From Bacillota bacterium (GTDB taxonomy: Bacteria; Bacillota; Clostridia; Acetivibrionales; DSM-2933), in contig JAUZPS010000014.1 of NCBI GenBank assembly GCA_030705945.1, positions 1 through 24,150 on the forward strand: a stretch of 24,150 nt of DNA. The letters run 5' to 3'. A model generated the notes under the pieces. That model did not search any database, was not told where the DNA came from, and was given only the letters and a program-made list of their open reading frames with translations. The stretch's first letter is position 1. Each line of letters starts with the position of its first letter. Of the stretch, positions 7,639 through 15,494 are shown piece by piece. The translations under genes were made by a program, and so were the position numbers.

Positions 7639-9690
7639 TTACTCCCCTGGCTCTACTGTAAGATACACATTGTTTTTATCTTCATTTGCTGCCGGAGACT
7701 TATCAAAAGCGCGTATGATAAAATAATATTTGACGCCTGGCTTAAGTCCTTTTATTGTTGCCTGATAAGGGTAGACGCCTTCACCTGTGCCTGATTCATA
7801 ACCCTCTCCTATCTCAGGAACAAGAACCTTTCTTGTTGCGGATAATAAATTTGGATCATTCTTGAAATCAAAAGGTTTTGTCTGATAATACAATGCATAT
7901 CCAACTCCACTTATATCAAGCGCCACATCCCATCTAACGGTAGCTGATGCGCTTCCAGGCTTTACCTGCTGTATCCCGATTCGTTTTGTTGGTTCATCTG
8001 GCGGCCATGTTTCATTATTGTCACAAAATGTGCTGGTCCAACTAGGAGGGTTGGTATCAGTTTTTTGGGAATGATCCCTTACAAAATTATTGACAAGAGA
8101 TATGTCGGCATTTGAAATATAGTGCCTAAAACCGGCATAATTCTGAGCTTCATTAATATCGTTAATCAACTCCTGATATCCTAGCCTTGATTTTTCATTT
8201 AAAGTATCCAATGAAATCTCATTTTTCGGTCCTTCAGCATAACCAAGCGATAGTACCTGAAAATTATACCTGCCCGCTTCAGCCATCAGTTTAGGCAAAA
8301 TATTGTATTTACTCTCTTTAAAAGCGCTTTCATTATACAAAACATCTTTATTTGAATTAAGTCTATAGCTCTCGTAAAATACATAATCTAGGTACTTGCC
8401 TGGAGAATATTTATAATGTGGATAAGCTGGATCAAAAAAGAAAAATGCTCTATTCTGCAAAACGAGTTTATCCGGATATGTCTCCTTCAGTCTTTTAATA
8501 AAATTGAAAAACCCTGGAGCAGTCCATTCGAATTTGGCTTTATCTATGCTCTTATCGTCTGTAAATGAATTTGGGGCGCAAGTTTCTACTGTATCCATAA
8601 AAACGCCGTCACACCCTAGACCTCGTCCAAATCCATCTGTCAGGATTTCTTTCAAACCCGCATATTCATCAGGTCCATCAATTGTCATATTATTGACAGT
8701 TTCAAACCATTTAGGATCCCCTGCATTTACATAAGCAACATCAAAATTTGGATTCCAATCAGGCTTTCCGTCAAAATTATTATCGTCAAGATACCATGAA
8801 GCAAATCCCTTCCCCCCCGATGAAGGCTTTCCCAAAGGATCAATCCCTGAAAGATCATTGCCGCTTGCCTTAGGACCTCTTGGATCAACCCTTGGACCTG
8901 TTCCATCACCGGTAAACCTTGGATCTTTGAGCATTTCTTCATAAGTTTTCCCATGAGTTCTCAGGTCCTCGCCAACTGAAATATAAGCCAGAACAATTAC
9001 GTCGTCGTTAGGATCTCCCGGATTTACCCCCTGCTGGATTTCTCTAATTTTTTCTCTTGTTATATCTTTTGCGGTCGGATAGATAATAACCAGCGGGTAT
9101 GTCTTGGCGACTTCAATCTCACTTTCACCAAGGTCTCCATAATAAATCATATAGTTGTCTACCCTTTTGTTCCTGTATGCTTTGCTCACATTTTCAGTAA
9201 TAATGATAAATCCCTTATCAAAGAAAACACACTTGTCAAGAACATTAACAATAAGCCAACCCAAAGGAATATAAAGTCTGCCGAAGATCGAACTGGCCGC
9301 AACATCCATTTTAATGTTCTTACCATTTAACGTCATTACATTGCTTCCAGGTTTAAATCGCGCTTCTCTTCCGTTTATACTGATTTTAGCAGTAGCTGTA
9401 GCATCGTCCCATTGAACATCCGCTCCAAAACACTTTGCTATAAAACTTGCGGGTACAAGGGTTCTGTTGTTTTTTATTACCGGTACGATTCTTTCGTCGT
9501 CAGGGTCTATCTGCGCTTGTTTATTATCTACGAAAGCTGTCTTGCTTCCAATCTTTAGCATGACAGTCTTTCCTGTGATTGATTGGGTAATTGAATTATC
9601 ATCAAAACCCAAAACATAGATACTTGATGTCTGAACTACTAAAATAATAATCAAAATAAAAGATAATATCCTTTTTTTAAATCCACCCAT
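7639..9690 (-). CDS. Secreted GH114/GH166-like glycoside hydrolase with CuAO-N1 and FnIII domains
   Basis: A 683-residue exported protein. Residues 1-28 form a signal peptide or anchor. Residues about 40-168 are a copper-amine-oxidase N-terminal-like domain (NGREARFKPGSNVMTLNGK, RLYIPL), a wall/stalk module common in clostridial secreted proteins. Residues about 175-540 are a TIM barrel of the TM1410/GH114/GH166 type, related to the hydrolase half of Pseudomonas PelA, an endo-alpha-1,4-N-acetylgalactosaminidase. Candidate catalytic acids are E241 (YISVGED), D366 (VFMDTVE) and E440 (YESY). Residues about 567-680 form an FnIII domain. Within the barrel, 255-320 is a Gly/Pro/Asp-rich insertion. 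GAAGGAG precedes the ATG. The gene follows pelG by 18 bases, so it probably trims or releases the exopolysaccharide at the cell surface. Exact specificity is inferred from context. Confidence 0.8.
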   Translation of the reverse strand: MGGFKKRILSFILIIILVVQTSSIYVLGFDDNSITQSITGKTVMLKIGSKTAFVDNKQAQIDPDDERIVPVIKNNRTLVPASFIAKCFGADVQWDDATATAKISINGREARFKPGSNVMTLNGKNIKMDVAASSIFGRLYIPLGWLIVNVLDKCVFFDKGFIIITENVSKAYRNKRVDNYMIYYGDLGESEIEVAKTYPLVIIYPTAKDITREKIREIQQGVNPGDPNDDVIVLAYISVGEDLRTHGKTYEEMLKDPRFTGDGTGPRVDPRGPKASGNDLSGIDPLGKPSSGGKGFASWYLDDNNFDGKPDWNPNFDVAYVNAGDPKWFETVNNMTIDGPDEYAGLKEILTDGFGRGLGCDGVFMDTVETCAPNSFTDDKSIDKAKFEWTAPGFFNFIKRLKETYPDKLVLQNRAFFFFDPAYPHYKYSPGKYLDYVFYESYRLNSNKDVLYNESAFKESKYNILPKLMAEAGRYNFQVLSLGYAEGPKNEISLDTLNEKSRLGYQELINDINEAQNYAGFRHYISNADISLVNNFVRDHSQKTDTNPPSWTSTFCDNNETWPPDEPTKRIGIQQVKPGSASATVRWDVALDISGVGYALYYQTKPFDFKNDPNLLSATRKVLVPEIGEGYESGTGEGVYPYQATIKGLKPGVKYYFIIRAFDKSPAANEDKNNVYLTVEPGE

Positions 9691-9708
9691 TTTTATAAGC
9701 CACTCCTT

Positions 9709-11148
9709 CTATATTTGTTTATAAAATTTATCTATAAGTCTTGAAAATAATTTATTTTCTCCGTTTAATGTTGCAGGCATAGAACACATAGCATGATAAT
9801 CCAAGTCTTTTAAATATAGGTTTAGCCTAAAGAAAGCAAAAACGAGCGCTACCAAAGCTGAAATAAAATACCCAAAGCCATAAAGATTTACATTCAGCAT
9901 AATGGTACCCTGAGTAAATAGAACATTTCCTGCAAAAAAAATACATACTGTTATCAGAGCGTCCCGCCTGTCCTCAAAATATAAAAAGACAGTCATCAAT
10001 ATAAACATGACTGATCCGGCGCAAACTCCTAAAACCAAAATATAGAATATATCGATTGATATTTCGCTAATCCCCACCCGTGGCATAATAAATGCGCTGC
10101 ATAAAATGAAAAGAAATGACACCATGATCTGGAAGCTAGTAATTTTTCTTATATCTTCCCATAATGACTTTATCATGGTTTCGCCTGCCTCTTTGATTGA
10201 TTTGTAATCTCCACCCTCAGATATGCAGGAGTAATACGTCTTATACTTCAAGTAAAAATTGGTTTCCATCTCAATCGTAAAAAATACCATCGTAGGAACT
10301 GTTGTCAAAAAAGCGTAAAATGTCGGCACATCATATAATGGAGCATAAACATAGGTATTCCCAACAGTTATACCAAGACCATTTAACCAGAACATGAAAT
10401 TATGAGCATAAATTGCAATATTGTAAAACGCTCCTATGAACAAAAGTGAAGGAATCATATCAAGATATTTAACAAAATGAAAATATCCTCTAACATTTCC
10501 TCCGGATGAACTTTTCAGGAATGCAAAAAATGAAACAGTAATAACAAAAAATCCTATATCCATCGAAAGAAGCAATCCGAATGCCTCATCACCCTTTTGA
10601 AATTTGAGCCAGCATAACGAAGATATGATAATCAGTAAAATTCCATACAAAAATCCCTTTACGATCCTCATAAAATCTTTCATTGCAGACAAGTAAATCG
10701 TTTGAATCCAAACCATTATCAAAAGTATAAAAAGAATATAAGATACTGATTTTATTTCCGTTGATAATGGTGAAAGCCAGTAAAACAATGCTCCTGATAT
10801 TCCCCCTATGATCAGACATATAAAAAGGCTGCCATACAATGAAGGAATAATTTCATCTCTCTTCTTTAAATATATTTTGTCAGACACATACCGTGAAATA
10901 ATCAGCGAAAATGAACCTGCCAAAACTTGCGAAAATATGAACGAATAAATGGTAGAGGCTATAAATAACTGTCTCTCATAATATGAAACATTCAAAACAG
11001 ACAGAAACAATTGTAATACAGTAATCATTGTAACACATAATAGAACTGGACCTGCGGTTACAATGGTCGAATAAAAGTATGCCCTGATGTTATTTATGAT
11101 TCCTCTTTTAACAAACAGTTTTTTAAGCTCAAAACCAATACCTGCCAT
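9709..11148 (-). CDS. pelG: PelG, exopolysaccharide Pel membrane transporter
   Basis: A 479-residue polytopic membrane protein with about twelve hydrophobic segments. It opens with MAGIGFELKKLF, the characteristic PelG start, and contains the PelG-type stretches PTFYAFLTTVPTMVFFTIEMETNFY and SLWEDIRKITSFQ (about 290-340). PelG is a member of the MOP/Wzx-like superfamily. It is thought to move the growing Pel polymer across the membrane in a complex with PelD, PelE and PelF. The ATG at 11148 is chosen over the GTG at 11160 because AGGAGGTGA lies about eight bases upstream. That ribosome binding site is built from the last codons and stop of pelF, which implies translational coupling. Confidence 0.93.
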   Translation of the reverse strand: MAGIGFELKKLFVKRGIINNIRAYFYSTIVTAGPVLLCVTMITVLQLFLSVLNVSYYERQLFIASTIYSFIFSQVLAGSFSLIISRYVSDKIYLKKRDEIIPSLYGSLFICLIIGGISGALFYWLSPLSTEIKSVSYILFILLIMVWIQTIYLSAMKDFMRIVKGFLYGILLIIISSLCWLKFQKGDEAFGLLLSMDIGFFVITVSFFAFLKSSSGGNVRGYFHFVKYLDMIPSLLFIGAFYNIAIYAHNFMFWLNGLGITVGNTYVYAPLYDVPTFYAFLTTVPTMVFFTIEMETNFYLKYKTYYSCISEGGDYKSIKEAGETMIKSLWEDIRKITSFQIMVSFLFILCSAFIMPRVGISEISIDIFYILVLGVCAGSVMFILMTVFLYFEDRRDALITVCIFFAGNVLFTQGTIMLNVNLYGFGYFISALVALVFAFFRLNLYLKDLDYHAMCSMPATLNGENKLFSRLIDKFYKQI

Positions 11149-11156
11149 ATAATCAA

Positions 11157-12566
11157 TCACCTCCTAAACGAACTGTATAATTCTTTGTACTTCGATATAA
11201 AATGCTCCTCCGTATATATGGTTGAAACCCTTTTGAATGCATTTTTCCCCATTTCATGCCTTAAGGCTTTGTTTTTGCATAATGATATTATATTTTCTGC
11301 AATCATCTCATAATTCATTACGGGAGCTACAAAGCCTGCCATTCCGTAACTGTCATTTTTACCATACAACAATTCCTGACAACTTCCTACATTTGTTGAA
11401 ACAAAGGGCTTGCTGCATGCCATTCCTTCAAGAATTGCCAGAGGTTGTCCTTCACTTATACTTGTCAATAACAGCAAGTCCATTTTTCCAATATAATCCT
11501 TAATATTCACCTTACCGGTAAAATGTATATCATTTATAGTGTTTGCCGCTATAAGTTCCTGGCATTCCTTATAATACTCTTCATCTTCATCCCATGGACC
11601 CATTATATACAATACCGCATTTCCTATCTCCTCCTTAACAAGAGAAAAGCTCTGTATCATCGTTTTTATATCTTTTATTGGAGTTATTCTGACAACAGCC
11701 CCTATATTTATTGATTCATCATTTTCATTTTTTGTCGTTATCCCTTTAAAATTATTAACATTTACTCCATTAGGTATTATTTCAGTTTTTATCTTGTCAC
11801 ACCCTAACTCGACTTGCAGTTCCCTGTTTCTTTCAAAAAGGGTTATGACCTTATCAGCGCTATCATAAGCGCATTTGGACAGACTGTAAAAAAAGTTTAT
11901 CCACATATCTTTCAGATTGCCATCAATCCATCTCGACTTTATAATATCTTCTTCTCTTTCCCTCGTATAAATACCATGTTCGGTTATGACAAATGGTTTT
12001 TTGTAAATGTATTTTGCTATACTTCCAATGACTCCCGCATAGCCTGTTGAAACGCTGTGGTAAAGGTCAGCTTCAGGGCACCTTTCCATAATCGCTGAAA
12101 ACAATGTAAATAACATGGATCTGGCATTCCAGAAATATTTCAAGAAAGGTATTCCTGAATACTTGTCATTATAGGCTTCAACCATAGCTTTAAAGAAATC
12201 TTTACATTTCAAAAAACCATTAATATCCTTAATTCTGTTTTCTGATACGATTGAAAATAAATTCTCCCAGTCAAAGTTTCTTCCTGTTATAAGAGACTTG
12301 ATCGCTTCATAATTGTCATTATTCATTTCAAACTTTATAGATTTTGCTCCGTTTTGATCAGCAACATCATCCAGAAAAACTTCCTTTACATCTATCACGT
12401 TTTCGGGTAGCCTATAACTGAATTTACCCCTGCTTTTAGCTTCTGCGCCAATAGCAAATATAATAAACTCATGTTCAGGCATGTTGCGGATCAACATCTG
12501 TATCCAACTTGATACTCCTCCTGTTACATAGGGATAGCTCCCTTCGGCAATCATACAAATCTTCAT
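11157..12566 (-). CDS. pelF: PelF, GT4-family exopolysaccharide glycosyltransferase
   Basis: A 469-residue cytoplasmic glycosyltransferase of the GT-B fold, family GT4. PelF-specific features are the N-terminal EGSYPYVTGGVSSWI motif (8-22), the long insert before the acceptor domain, and EHGIYTREREEDI (196-208). The C-terminal domain has R293 and K298 (VVRITPIKD) for the nucleotide diphosphate, and the EX7E motif with E372 and E380 (SEGQPLAILEG). In Pseudomonas, PelF uses UDP-sugars to build the GalNAc-rich polymer and is recruited to the membrane by the PelD/E/G complex. It starts seven bases after the deacetylase stop codon; the ribosome binding site is weak (GAAGAAAAT), suggesting coupling to the upstream gene. 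Confidence 0.93.
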   Translation of the reverse strand: MKICMIAEGSYPYVTGGVSSWIQMLIRNMPEHEFIIFAIGAEAKSRGKFSYRLPENVIDVKEVFLDDVADQNGAKSIKFEMNNDNYEAIKSLITGRNFDWENLFSIVSENRIKDINGFLKCKDFFKAMVEAYNDKYSGIPFLKYFWNARSMLFTLFSAIMERCPEADLYHSVSTGYAGVIGSIAKYIYKKPFVITEHGIYTREREEDIIKSRWIDGNLKDMWINFFYSLSKCAYDSADKVITLFERNRELQVELGCDKIKTEIIPNGVNVNNFKGITTKNENDESINIGAVVRITPIKDIKTMIQSFSLVKEEIGNAVLYIMGPWDEDEEYYKECQELIAANTINDIHFTGKVNIKDYIGKMDLLLLTSISEGQPLAILEGMACSKPFVSTNVGSCQELLYGKNDSYGMAGFVAPVMNYEMIAENIISLCKNKALRHEMGKNAFKRVSTIYTEEHFISKYKELYSSFRR

Positions 12567-12573
12567 ATTTTCT

Positions 12574-14385
12574 TCAACTCAGCTTTATTGAAAATTCCGG
12601 TTCCTCGGCGCATACAATATAAACCCCTTCATCAATTTTATGTACTTTACAGTTTTTACAGTTAGTCGGCTCCTTCAATGTTCTTAGTATAAAGTATTGT
12701 CCTTTTGAAAAATCTTTACATTCCCCTAAGACCTGTCCATCCTTTAAATAGAACCTAGGTACGCACCTGTTGTATTTTAAAAGTTCTAATGCTCCCTCGG
12801 TTGCTGTAAAAGGCCTTATCCATCCGAAGTCTGTATATATAAATTTCATCAATGAACAATATTCTCTGTTCATTTCTTCCCACGACTTTCCATGATTTCT
12901 TGACTCATCCAAAACATCATCGGGATGAATAAAATGAGCAAATATACCAAGCGAAGTTAATCCATTATATGAATCCCATAGAATTTCCTTATCCACTTCA
13001 TAACCAAAAGTGATACGAGGCATTTCTATGATACCGTCTTTATTCACAGAGAATTCCTGAGAATAGGCATCTCCGTAATCATTATCGGCATAGACCGAGG
13101 AAATTACTTTTAGCTTGGGCATTCCCGAGGTAACAGCTCTTCTTCCCTCCGGGCTTAAAATATTTGAAGGCGGAACATAACTGGTGAAGTCATAGCGAGG
13201 AAAAACACTTCCAGCAAATTTGTTGACCTCCTTTATGGCGTCAAACATATCCGATCCACTTCTCCATGGCTGATACCCTAGAGGCTCCTTTATATACTTT
13301 TCAGGAACAAGAGGCTGGTGGTTATACCCGTGAATACCGATTTCGCCACCGCTTTTTATTATTTCGCGTCCAAATTCCAGCAATCTTATTTTTTCATCCT
13401 TCGATACCTCTGCAAAAGGCGTTTTGACAAGCCTGTCATATTGCTCAATTATCATTCCCGTATATTTTAAATTATAATTTTTTGCGCCTTTTAAAATGTC
13501 AGGCCACCATACGTACCTGTAGAATTCCGGAGTAGTCACTTTGTAATCATGATAAATCTTTTCATTTATACCTGATGGGAATGGAGCAGGAAAGTCATCT
13601 ATAAATGTTACTTTAATGTTAGCAATGGGATATATAAAATCCTCGTTTAAAATACCCATCATACCTGAAATCAATCCCCTGCTGTTTTTTGTGTTGAGGG
13701 TGCTTCCATTAAATATCATAATTTTTCCGCTTCCATAAGGAATATCCCATAAAAGTGGCTTATTTTCCTCTGATACAGCCAAAAGATTACAGTTATATTT
13801 TAGTTTCACATCAAGGGAGGAATTTGTCATGAAGTCCCCGTTTACTGAAAACCCCTTAGCTTTAATAAGAACATTGGATTTAAGAGTGATACCTTTCAAA
13901 TTCATCATTGAGTGAGTTTCTTCAACTCCCAAATCTTTAGAAACCTCAAAAAAAGTTTCATTATCCAGGGGTCTCTCTGCAAATAATATTTTCCCCCCAG
14001 CTTTAGCAAAGTTTAAAATGTTTTTGATTTCTGGAAATTTGTTTAGAGCTTCAAACGCGACAATGACAGTCCGATAATCGCCATTCAATCCATTAAATTC
14101 CGAAACCTCAGTAACATCAAGCTTTTTTTTCATATATTCAAAAGTTTTCAGTATATTATTTTTTATCAGTATACTGTTTGATTCATTCCTATCATAAATC
14201 AAAATATATTTTTCATTTGAAACAAAGCTATCTTTTGAGTCTTCAGCGCTAAAATTCTGAAATGCCTTAAGAGCTTCTGTCTTATCGTTCATCATAAAAA
14301 TAATGTTTGATCTTGAGAGTTGAATTAATGCGCCTGCCGCTAATATTAAAATTATTAAAACAAATGTTATATTTCTATCCCTCAT
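12574..14385 (-). CDS. DUF2194/PelA-type polysaccharide deacetylase
   Basis: A 603-residue protein with an N-terminal membrane anchor (about 6-24) and an extracellular body. Residues about 55-250 resemble the amidotransferase-like domain that precedes deacetylases of the DUF2194 family. The deacetylase part begins near 255: DD at 263-264 (FIDDFPAP), the metal-binding HGYNHQ motif with H352 and H356, the RYDFTSYVPPS motif at about 397-407, and FAHFIHPDD at about 482-490. These match the order of CE4/CE18-like motifs in the PelA deacetylase domain, which removes acetyl groups from Pel after export. The hydrolase half of classical PelA is absent here and appears as a separate gene at 7639-9690. 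The ATG at 14385 follows AGGTGA by about six bases; a GTG at 14394 is the alternative. It starts at the stop of the PelE-like gene, indicating coupling. Confidence 0.85.
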   Translation of the reverse strand: MRDRNITFVLIILILAAGALIQLSRSNIIFMMNDKTEALKAFQNFSAEDSKDSFVSNEKYILIYDRNESNSILIKNNILKTFEYMKKKLDVTEVSEFNGLNGDYRTVIVAFEALNKFPEIKNILNFAKAGGKILFAERPLDNETFFEVSKDLGVEETHSMMNLKGITLKSNVLIKAKGFSVNGDFMTNSSLDVKLKYNCNLLAVSEENKPLLWDIPYGSGKIMIFNGSTLNTKNSRGLISGMMGILNEDFIYPIANIKVTFIDDFPAPFPSGINEKIYHDYKVTTPEFYRYVWWPDILKGAKNYNLKYTGMIIEQYDRLVKTPFAEVSKDEKIRLLEFGREIIKSGGEIGIHGYNHQPLVPEKYIKEPLGYQPWRSGSDMFDAIKEVNKFAGSVFPRYDFTSYVPPSNILSPEGRRAVTSGMPKLKVISSVYADNDYGDAYSQEFSVNKDGIIEMPRITFGYEVDKEILWDSYNGLTSLGIFAHFIHPDDVLDESRNHGKSWEEMNREYCSLMKFIYTDFGWIRPFTATEGALELLKYNRCVPRFYLKDGQVLGECKDFSKGQYFILRTLKEPTNCKNCKVHKIDEGVYIVCAEEPEFSIKLS

Positions 14386-14394
14386 TTTATTCAC

Positions 14395-15264
14395 CTATGA
14401 CCAAAAGCGGACGGTTTTAAGCAAATTACCCGATATTCTCACAGGCGAACTCTTAACCTTTTGTATCAGGTTGGTAATATTTTTATAACTTCCCTTACAG
14501 TAAAACAATTTTAAATACGACATGTATACATTTTCCGAATTCCCATATGCCTCTTTGAACTTTCTGCAATACAAAGCAGCAGTTTCCATGTCGCCCATAT
14601 CCAGTTCACAATTTATTTTATAAATAAAATATTTTTCTTCGGGCATATAATTTTCAATAAGGTTTTCAAGAACCTCAGAATATAAAATCCGCTTCTTCAA
14701 AAAACTTTTATTATCCAAAAGGCCGCTTTCAAGATATTTTTTTAGAATGTCCGCAAATTTTTTAAGAGTTGCTACGTGAGTTTTATTCTCATAATATATA
14801 GCTGTAAAATCCTGTATCGCAGAGTTAAACTGCTGCCTTATTTCCGCTATGGCAGTAGCCGCGTAGTGGGATGTTTCGGTATCTTCATCAGTTAAAGCCT
14901 TTATTAAAGTTCCTATATATTTTTCAGTGTCCTCCTTCAAAATATCAATAATCAACCCCCTTTTAATACTGTTGTCATTTATTATGAGAGCTTCTTCAAC
15001 AGGAACTGTATTTATCTCCTTATCCAGATACAAAGTATGGGGCAGAATAAATTTTTCATTTATTGCCGCTTCATTCAACTCCTGTTCAGAATACTTGTCA
15101 TGTTCTGTTTTATTTGACAAGAAGCCAGTTATCAGCAAAAATAGAAATCCTATAAATGGCAGGGTTAAAACAATAATTAATTTGAAAGCGAAGTCTTCCT
15201 TACTCAAGCTGCTGAATTTAACATATAGTATGCTGAAAACTGTGTAAAGAATAATCAAAACCAT
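14395..15264 (-). CDS. PelE-like membrane/TPR protein
   Basis: A 289-residue protein with two N-terminal membrane segments (about 1-16 and 27-49) followed by a soluble, mainly helical region. The region SHYAATAIAEIRQQFNSAI (about 133-151) and the repeats near 205-280 (YKINCELDMGDMETAALYCRKF) look like tetratricopeptide-type helices. Size, topology and position, between a PelD-like and a PelA-like gene, fit PelE, the scaffold partner of PelD in the Pel synthase complex. Sequence similarity alone is weak, so the call rests largely on context. AGAGGAGAG lies eight bases before the ATG. The 230 bp between this gene and the upstream PelD-like gene hold the right copy of the 98-bp repeat, so this gene may have an additional promoter. 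Confidence 0.65.
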   Translation of the reverse strand: MVLIILYTVFSILYVKFSSLSKEDFAFKLIIVLTLPFIGFLFLLITGFLSNKTEHDKYSEQELNEAAINEKFILPHTLYLDKEINTVPVEEALIINDNSIKRGLIIDILKEDTEKYIGTLIKALTDEDTETSHYAATAIAEIRQQFNSAIQDFTAIYYENKTHVATLKKFADILKKYLESGLLDNKSFLKKRILYSEVLENLIENYMPEEKYFIYKINCELDMGDMETAALYCRKFKEAYGNSENVYMSYLKLFYCKGSYKNITNLIQKVKSSPVRISGNLLKTVRFWS

Positions 15265-15291
15265 AATCTTTTCTCTCCTCTAAATATGGGC

Positions 15292-15389
15292 GTTTCAAAA
15301 AATTCCTTGTTCAAGTTTTGTATGATGAAAACCCATTATATCAAGTTTTTGAAACTCTCAGTTGACCAGTTTATTTTTTGATACTACCT
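15292..15389 (-). repeat. 98-bp repeat, right copy (inverted partner at 4274-4371)
   Basis: The reverse complement of this stretch matches 4274-4371 with two mismatches in 98 bp. It lies between the PelD-like and PelE-like genes. The two copies therefore bracket eight genes of the exopolysaccharide operon in inverted orientation. The core inverted repeat (GTTTCAAAAA and its complement) is retained as 10-bp arms. Confidence 0.95.
15335..15343 (-). promoter_or_regulatory. Extended -10 motif facing the PelE-like gene
   Basis: On the minus strand this reads TGATATAAT, an exact TGn-TATAAT extended -10 element, inside the right 98-bp repeat and about 70 bases upstream of the PelE-like ATG. No convincing -35 is present at 16-18 bp. 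Extended -10 promoters can work without one, so an internal operon promoter is possible but unproven. Confidence 0.35.
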
Positions 15390-15439
15390 TATATCAAGTT
15401 TTTGAAACGACCAGTTGCTAAGTTTTTTTGATACTGCCT
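15389..15439 (-). repeat. Partial tandem copy of the 98-bp repeat
   Basis: Directly next to the right copy, 15389-15439 repeats its last half (15336-15389) with small gaps: both begin TTATATCAAGTTTTTGAAAC and end TTTTTTGATACT(A/G)CCT. This makes one and a half units in tandem here against a single unit on the left. The remaining 15440-15494 stretch shows no gene or clear signal. Confidence 0.85.
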
Positions 15440-15494
15440 AACCTGCAATACCAACTATCAATAGCTGCAATTTCCTATGTATAATTTTCTATAA

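Noticed and set aside
4274..15389. The 98-bp inverted repeats as ends of a composite transposon
   Set aside because: No transposase or recombinase lies between or beside them and the enclosed genes form one functional operon; no target duplication was seen.
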